A stretch of 16,241 nucleotides of DNA from CAKSQF01 sp051867925 (lineage in GTDB: Bacteria; Bacillota; Clostridia; Oscillospirales; CAG-272): contig JBJDZI010000044.1 in assembly GCA_051867925.1 (NCBI GenBank), positions 1 through 16,241 of the forward strand, written 5' to 3'. Both the position numbers and the translations under genes were made by a program. Numbering within the stretch: position 1 is the stretch's first letter; the number at the start of each line of letters is the position of its first letter. Positions 12,101 through 16,241 of this stretch are shown here, piece after piece. Under the pieces are notes generated by a model. The model did no database searches, was not told where the DNA came from, and was given only the letters and a program-made list of their open reading frames with translations.

Positions 12101-13236
12101 AAAACGTTCTGATCATCGTCAAAAAGGAACTGCGCCGCTTTTTCTCGGACAGACGGCTGGTGCTGACCGCTCTCCTGCCCGGCATTCTGATCTACGTGAT
12201 CTACTCGGTGATGGGCGGCGCCCTCTCCAGCGCATTCGGCGAGGAAGAGGGGACGGTCTATGTGGTATACGCCGAACATCTGCCCGATTCTGTGGCGGCG
12301 ATCTGCTCCGCCACAGAGCAGTTTGAACTGCACGAGGGATTCGATCCCGATCTGGTCACCGCAGAAGAGGCCCATCTTGCCGTCCGTTTTTCCGAAAACT
12401 TTGACGCGCAGATCGCCGCAGGTGCAGTCCCGGCGGTGGAGATCTACTACGATTCTACCGATACCGAATCGTATAACGCATACAATCTCCTCTATACCCT
12501 GCTGTCGGAGTACGAATCAACCCTCTCCAATCTCTTCGACATCAATCCCGGAGACACGGTCTACGATCTTGCCTCCGACGAGGCTTTGACCGCACAAATC
12601 TTCGCCATGATGCTCCCGATGCTATTGATGATGCTTCTGTTTTCGGGCTGTATGGCGGTGGCACCCGAGTCCATCGCAGGCGAGAAGGAGCGCGGCACCA
12701 TCGCCACTCTGCTGATCACGCCCATTGCCCGCCATGAACTTGCCATCGGCAAGATCGTCAGCCTTTCGCTGATTGCACTCTTCAGTGGCACCTCCAGCTT
12801 TGTGGGCACTATCCTCTCCCTGCCCAAACTGATGGGCGGTACCGCCGAGCTGGACGCATCGGTCTACACGCTGACCGACTACGCCGTTCTGCTGCTGGTG
12901 ATCCTCTCCACCGTGCTGGTGATGATCTCCATGATCGCCGTTCTGTCCGCGCTTGCCAAGTCGGTGAAGGAAGCAAGCACGCTGGTAACGCCCTTCATGC
13001 TGCTGAATATGCTGTTGGGACTGACCGCCATGTTCGGCAGCGGCCCCGCCTCCGAGCCTTATTGGTACTGCATCCCGCTGTACAACAGCGTTCAATGTAT
13101 GACCGGTGTCTTCTCCTTTGCATGGTCTCCCCTGCAGATCGTTTTGACCGTTTCGGTCAATCTGCTGTTTGCAGGCGGCATGGTGGCAGTGCTTACCAAG
13201 CTTTTCTCCAGCGAAAAAGTCATGTTCTCCCGCTGA
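12097..13236 (+). CDS. natB: ABC-2 type permease, NatB-like
   Basis: This 379-residue inner-membrane partner of the ATPase starts at a GTG that overlaps the natA stop (GTGA). GGGAGG lies about 10 bases upstream. The layout is TM1 at about 21-42, a large external domain (about 43-165), then five segments near 166-186, 218-240, 262-285, 297-315 and 346-366. The cytoplasmic motif AGEKERGTIATLLITPI (194-210) is typical of ABC-2 exporters and contacts the ATPase. Length and domain plan match NatB (386 in Bacillus subtilis). It would export sodium or another small cation or drug. No regulator gene is linked. Confidence 0.82.
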   Translation: MKNVLIIVKKELRRFFSDRRLVLTALLPGILIYVIYSVMGGALSSAFGEEEGTVYVVYAEHLPDSVAAICSATEQFELHEGFDPDLVTAEEAHLAVRFSENFDAQIAAGAVPAVEIYYDSTDTESYNAYNLLYTLLSEYESTLSNLFDINPGDTVYDLASDEALTAQIFAMMLPMLLMMLLFSGCMAVAPESIAGEKERGTIATLLITPIARHELAIGKIVSLSLIALFSGTSSFVGTILSLPKLMGGTAELDASVYTLTDYAVLLLVILSTVLVMISMIAVLSALAKSVKEASTLVTPFMLLNMLLGLTAMFGSGPASEPYWYCIPLYNSVQCMTGVFSFAWSPLQIVLTVSVNLLFAGGMVAVLTKLFSSEKVMFSR

Positions 13237-13241
13237 CAGGC

Positions 13242-13270
13242 TTGACAAATCCCAATCATCCGAGTATAAT
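13242..13270 (+). promoter_or_regulatory. promoter of the isomerase-rhodanese-Nudix-GH130 operon
   Basis: TTGACA (13242-13247) and TATAAT (13265-13270) are perfect, with a 17-base spacer. The -10 lies inside the left arm of the inverted repeat at 13253-13291, so most of the region from -24 to +15 is palindromic. Confidence 0.85.
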
Positions 13271-13291
13271 TGAGTTATACTCGGATGATTG
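13253..13291. promoter_or_regulatory. perfect 17-bp inverted repeat over the operon promoter
   Basis: The left arm 13253-13269 (CAATCATCCGAGTATAA) and right arm 13275-13291 are perfectly complementary around TTGAG. It begins 17 bases after the natB stop. It may be an operator for a repressor, or a natB terminator fused to the promoter; the following TTTG is a weak T run. The overlap with the -10 favours a regulatory role, but this is inference. Confidence 0.8.
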
Positions 13292-13366
13292 TTTGTCGGC
13301 TGTGAAATGCCGACTGCCCTCGGTCATCCTCCCCAAAAAACAATTCCATACAAAGGAGAACATCAC

Positions 13367-14101
13367 ATGAAGTACGGTATTCAACTTTACAGCGTTCGCG
13401 ACAACACCCCCAAGGATATGGAAGGCACGCTCCGCGCGCTGGCACAGATGGGCTACCAAACCGTGGAATTTGCGGGCTTCTTCGGTCATTCCGCAGAAAC
13501 CATCAAAGGCTGGCTGGATCAGTACGGTCTGACTGCAAGCGGTACTCACACAGGCTGGGAAACCCTCCGCGACGATTTCGACGGCACGGTTGCCTATCAC
13601 AAGACCATCGGCTGCAACGAGATCATTATCCCCAGCGCAGACCTGTCCACCCCCGAAAAGTTGGACGCATTCATCGACTTTCTGAACCAAACCGCCGCCA
13701 GACTCAGCAAGTTGGGCATTCATCTGTCCTTTCATAACCACGCTTGCGAGTTTCTCCTCACCTCCTACGGAAAGATCACCCACGAAGAGATGCAGAAGCG
13801 CACGACAGAGGTGGGCTTTGAGATCGACACCTACTGGGCTTACCACGCAGGGGTGGATCCCGTGGCGATCATGGAAAAACTGGCGGCAGAAGATCGCCTT
13901 CCCGTGATCCACATCAAGGACGGACTGGCAGACGGCGGCGGAAAGCCGCTGGGCATGGGTACCGCACCCGTCAAAGAGGTCTGGCAGACCGCAAAGCGGC
14001 TCTCTGTCCCCATGGTAGTGGAAAGCGAAACCCTCACCCCCGACGGACTCACCGAAGCCAAGGTCTGCATCGACTATCTCAAGTCGCTGGAGGAAGAGTG
14101 A
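13367..14101 (+). CDS. sugar phosphate isomerase/epimerase, xylose isomerase-like TIM barrel
   Basis: The 244-residue cytoplasmic protein belongs to the AP endonuclease 2/IolE-like barrel family, whose members isomerise or epimerise sugars, keto-inositols or related compounds with a divalent metal. Seen: the QLYSVRD start, VEFAGFFG (33-40), SFHNHACEF (121-129), EIDTYWA (152-158), VIHIKDG (180-186) and VVESE (217-221). These supply the usual Glu/His/Asp metal ligands. AAAGGAG precedes the ATG by 8 bases. It is the first gene of an operon ending in a mannooligosaccharide phosphorylase, so a sugar role is plausible. The exact substrate is not determined. Confidence 0.85.
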   Translation: MKYGIQLYSVRDNTPKDMEGTLRALAQMGYQTVEFAGFFGHSAETIKGWLDQYGLTASGTHTGWETLRDDFDGTVAYHKTIGCNEIIIPSADLSTPEKLDAFIDFLNQTAARLSKLGIHLSFHNHACEFLLTSYGKITHEEMQKRTTEVGFEIDTYWAYHAGVDPVAIMEKLAAEDRLPVIHIKDGLADGGGKPLGMGTAPVKEVWQTAKRLSVPMVVESETLTPDGLTEAKVCIDYLKSLEEE

Positions 14102-14628
14102 GACGCATTCTGTTGTGCGGTGCCCTGCTGGGCGCGCTGGCAATAGGGCTTATCTCTTGCAATGCAGAACTGCTTGCTGATGCAAGCAGTTCTACGGCAA
14201 GTAACGCCGCCACCTCCACCCCTGCGCCCGGTCAGACGAACGGAAAGCCCTCCGACTTTGTCACCGACAAGCCCGCAACCACCTCCGCCGCGCCAAAGGA
14301 AGGCTCCTGTCAGACCATCCCGCAGGATCGCGCCAAAGCCGAAATGGACGCTCTGACGGCAGAGGGCAAACCCTTCGTTCTTTTGGACGTGCGCCGCGCG
14401 GACGAGTACGCCGCCTCCCACATTGCGGGGGCAATGCTCCTGCCCAATGAGGAGATCGGCACCGAACGCCCCGCCGCCCTCCCCGATCTTTCGATTCCCA
14501 TCTACGTTTACTGCCGTTCAGGGAACCGCAGTCTGCAAGCGGCGAAAAAACTGGCAGCGATGGGATATACCGTCTACGATTTCGGCGGCATCCTCGATTG
14601 GCAGTATGAAACTGTCGCAGGAGACTGA
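14098..14628 (+). CDS. rhodanese-domain lipoprotein
   Basis: The 176-residue exported protein starts at GTG overlapping the preceding stop by 4 bases. It has a signal peptide with lipobox LISC (Cys 21), a Ser/Thr/Pro-rich linker (about 27-70) and a single rhodanese domain (about 72-176). Domain landmarks are LLDVRRADEYAASHIAGA (95-112), the active-site loop CRSGNRS with catalytic Cys 139, and GGILDW near the end. Rhodaneses carry sulfur as a cysteine persulfide. Its surface location means a role in extracytoplasmic sulfur or redox handling rather than sulfur donation in the cytoplasm. It has no obvious link to the sugar enzymes around it beyond co-transcription. Confidence 0.88.
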   Translation: MRRILLCGALLGALAIGLISCNAELLADASSSTASNAATSTPAPGQTNGKPSDFVTDKPATTSAAPKEGSCQTIPQDRAKAEMDALTAEGKPFVLLDVRRADEYAASHIAGAMLLPNEEIGTERPAALPDLSIPIYVYCRSGNRSLQAAKKLAAMGYTVYDFGGILDWQYETVAGD

Positions 14629-14629
14629 T

Positions 14630-15094
14630 ATGAAACTCACCACCTTAGGCTATCTCATCCACGGGGACTCTTATCTGATGCTCCACCGCACCAAGAAAGC
14701 CAACGATCCCAATCACGCCAAATGGATCGGCGTGGGCGGTCACGTGGAAAACGGCGAGACCCCCGACGAATGCTTCATCCGCGAAGTGAAGGAGGAAACG
14801 GGGCTGACGCTTTCCTCTCTGCGCCTGCGGGGCATTATCACCTTCCTGTCGGACGAGTGGGAGGACGAGCTGATGTTCCTCTACACCTCCGACGATTATG
14901 CGGGCACGCTCATCGAATGCGACGAGGGCGATCTGGCATTTGTCCCCAAGGATCGCATCCTCTCCCTGCCCCTATGGGCGGGCGACCGCATCTTTTTGCA
15001 GGAACTTCTGGACGATGCACCCTTTTTCACCTTAAAACTCAGCTATCACGGCGAACTGCTGACCGAATCGGTACTGGACAAGTCGCCGCTATAG
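14630..15094 (+). CDS. Nudix hydrolase, MutT/8-oxo-dGTP diphosphatase-like
   Basis: The 154-residue protein carries a complete Nudix box from G37 to L59: G-x5-E (GHVENGE), R51-E52, E55-E56 and G58. This box binds Mg and hydrolyses nucleoside diphosphate-X substrates. The N-terminal LGYLIHGDSYLMLHRTKK is typical of NTP-cleaning MutT-like enzymes. The start at 14630 lies 1 base after the rhodanese stop, with AGGAG at 14619-14623 inside the previous gene. An in-frame ATG far upstream (14423) lies within the rhodanese gene and is rejected. Substrate could be an oxidised nucleotide or another NDP derivative; the family does not decide this. Confidence 0.88.
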   Translation: MKLTTLGYLIHGDSYLMLHRTKKANDPNHAKWIGVGGHVENGETPDECFIREVKEETGLTLSSLRLRGIITFLSDEWEDELMFLYTSDDYAGTLIECDEGDLAFVPKDRILSLPLWAGDRIFLQELLDDAPFFTLKLSYHGELLTESVLDKSPL

Positions 15095-15122
15095 CACAAT
15101 CATAAGAAAGGTTTTTCAATTT

Positions 15123-16109
15123 ATGAGCAAGATCATTGGAACTTCCCTGCCAAACATTCCGTGGCAGGACAAGCCGGAGGGCTGCGACGAGCCTGTCTGG
15201 CGATACAGCGAAAACCCCATCATCGACCGCCATCACTTTTTTAGTGCCAACAGCATTTTCAACAGCGCGGTAGTTCCCTTTGGCGACGGCTATGCCGGTG
15301 TCTTCCGCTGTGACGACAAAGCGGTGCGGATGAACCTCTTCGTGGGCTTCTCCGCGGACGGCATCCGGTGGGACATCTCCGACACGCCCCTGACCATGGA
15401 AGGCGATGCCGATGTGACGCGCTTCGAATACCGCTACGATCCCCGAGTTTGCTTCATCGAGGATCGCTACTATGTGACCTGGTGCAACGGCTATCACGGC
15501 CCCACCATCGGCATTGCTTACACCTTCGATTTCAAGACCTTCCATCAACTGGAAAACGCCTTCCTGCCCTACAACCGCAACGGCGTTCTCTTCCCCCGCA
15601 AGATCAACGGAAAGTACATGATGCTCTCCCGCCCCAGCGACACGGGACACACGCCCTTCGGCGATATTTTTCTCTCCGAATCCCCCGATCTGACCTACTG
15701 GGGACGGCATCGCCATGTGTTCGGTCCTGCTCCCTTTGAGCAGTCTGCATGGCAATGCACCAAGACGGGTGCAGGTCCCTGCCCCATCGAGACCGACGAG
15801 GGCTGGCTTCTGATCTATCATGGGGTCATCACCACCTGCAACGGTTACGTTTACCGCATGGGCGCGGCGATTCTGGACATCGACGAGCCTTGGAAGGTGA
15901 AGTACCGCACGCAGTTCTACATCCTCGGTCCCGAAATGCCCTATGAGCAGAACGGCGATGTGCCCAACGTAACCTTCCCCTGCGCGGCGCTCACCGATGC
16001 CGACACCGGTCGCATCGCCATCTACTACGGCTGTGCCGACACCGTCACCGGTCTCGCCTTCACCACCGTCGACGAACTGGTGGAATACACGAAAAAGCAC
16101 AGTCTGTAA
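15123..16109 (+). CDS. GH130 beta-1,4-mannooligosaccharide phosphorylase-like enzyme
   Basis: GH130 enzymes split beta-1,4-mannosidic bonds with phosphate and release mannose 1-phosphate inside the cell. The 328-residue five-bladed propeller protein shows FNSAVVPF (46-53), the catalytic-acid region EYRYDPRVCFIEDRYYVTWC (102-121) with Asp 106, YNRNGVLFPRKINGKYMML, LSRPSDTGHTPFGDIFLSES, a phosphate-site-like TGAGPCPIET, and DVPNVTFPCA near the end. It looks closest to the mannooligosaccharide phosphorylase group (subfamily 2, as in Ruminococcus albus RaMP2), but phosphorylase versus hydrolase cannot be proved by eye. AAGAAAGG lies 7 bases before the ATG. It is the last gene of the operon, 28 bases after the Nudix gene. 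Repeat copy 4 follows at once. Confidence 0.9.
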   Translation: MSKIIGTSLPNIPWQDKPEGCDEPVWRYSENPIIDRHHFFSANSIFNSAVVPFGDGYAGVFRCDDKAVRMNLFVGFSADGIRWDISDTPLTMEGDADVTRFEYRYDPRVCFIEDRYYVTWCNGYHGPTIGIAYTFDFKTFHQLENAFLPYNRNGVLFPRKINGKYMMLSRPSDTGHTPFGDIFLSESPDLTYWGRHRHVFGPAPFEQSAWQCTKTGAGPCPIETDEGWLLIYHGVITTCNGYVYRMGAAILDIDEPWKVKYRTQFYILGPEMPYEQNGDVPNVTFPCAALTDADTGRIAIYYGCADTVTGLAFTTVDELVEYTKKHSL

Positions 16110-16116
16110 TCATATT

Positions 16117-16241
16117 GGGCTTTGCCCCTCCCCTACCAAGAACCTTTTTTGAAAAAGGTTCTTGGAACTCGAAAAACTATAAGTCAGGGCGGCAAGTATT
16201 TGCCGCCCTCAGAGTGTCGAAAAAGTTAACGAGAATACTGG
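16117..16241 (+). repeat. modular hairpin repeat, copy 4 (cut by the window end)
   Basis: Seven bases after the GH130 stop, GGGC/GCCC (16117-16120, 16124-16127) starts the same module series. Hairpin A follows at 16136-16165: 14-bp stem CCAAGAACCTTTTT with AAAAAGGTTCTTGG, loop TG. Hairpin B (16187-16195 with 16200-16208) is GGGCGGCAA/TTGCCGCCC. TCAGAGTGTCGAAAAAG then matches copy 3's TCAGTCTGTCGAAAAAG except at one base. The rest lies outside the window. Confidence 0.85.

Overview
The window looks like a chromosomal segment of a Gram-positive, moderately GC-rich member of the Clostridia, probably a gut or rumen relative of the Oscillospirales or Ruminococcaceae; the exact taxon cannot be fixed from the sequence. 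The reasons are a T-box leader, many type II (lipobox) lipoproteins, GGAGG ribosome binding sites, near-consensus TTGACA-N17-TATAAT promoters often preceded by TGTGC, a CotH protein beside a Cthe_2159-like beta-helix lipoprotein, and a mannooligosaccharide phosphorylase of the GH130 type known from gut and rumen Firmicutes. No tRNA, rRNA, CRISPR array, transposase or phage gene was found.

Region 1 (1-2875). A strong promoter drives a tryptophan-type T-box leader with its own terminator, then a 23-codon small ORF, then trpB without trpA or any other trp gene in view. A convergent lipoprotein gene on the minus strand shares a bidirectional terminator with trpB. Its promoter contains a perfect 16-bp palindrome. 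It is divergent from the next operon.

Region 2 (2796-4387). A two-gene operon holds mntP (manganese exporter) and gluQ (glutamyl-Q tRNA(Asp) synthetase). A perfect 15-bp tandem repeat sits at the predicted mntP transcription start, and gluQ has its own in-frame 15-bp duplication.

Region 3 (4388-11320). Three genes for exported lipoproteins (a Cthe_2159-like beta-helix protein, a CotH-kinase protein and a small unknown) are separated by unusually long non-coding stretches of about 620, 910 and 480 bases. These stretches are filled by one family of modular, hairpin-rich repeats. Copies 1 and 2 share the same module order and are 95-97% identical in their blocks. Copy 3 carries the same modules rearranged, one of them inverted. 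A fourth copy starts at the right edge of the window. Several stems differ between copies by compensatory base changes. The family has no gene that could move it in this window and is the best candidate here for something undescribed.

Region 4 (11258-13236). A promoter directly after repeat copy 3 drives a NatAB-like ABC exporter whose two genes overlap by 4 bases.

Region 5 (13242-16241). A four-gene operon follows: a sugar phosphate isomerase/epimerase-like TIM barrel, a rhodanese lipoprotein, a Nudix hydrolase and a GH130 phosphorylase. The first two genes overlap by 4 bases, the next gap is 1 base, and the last is 28. Its promoter -10 box lies inside a perfect 17-bp inverted repeat. Repeat copy 4 begins 7 bases after its last stop codon.
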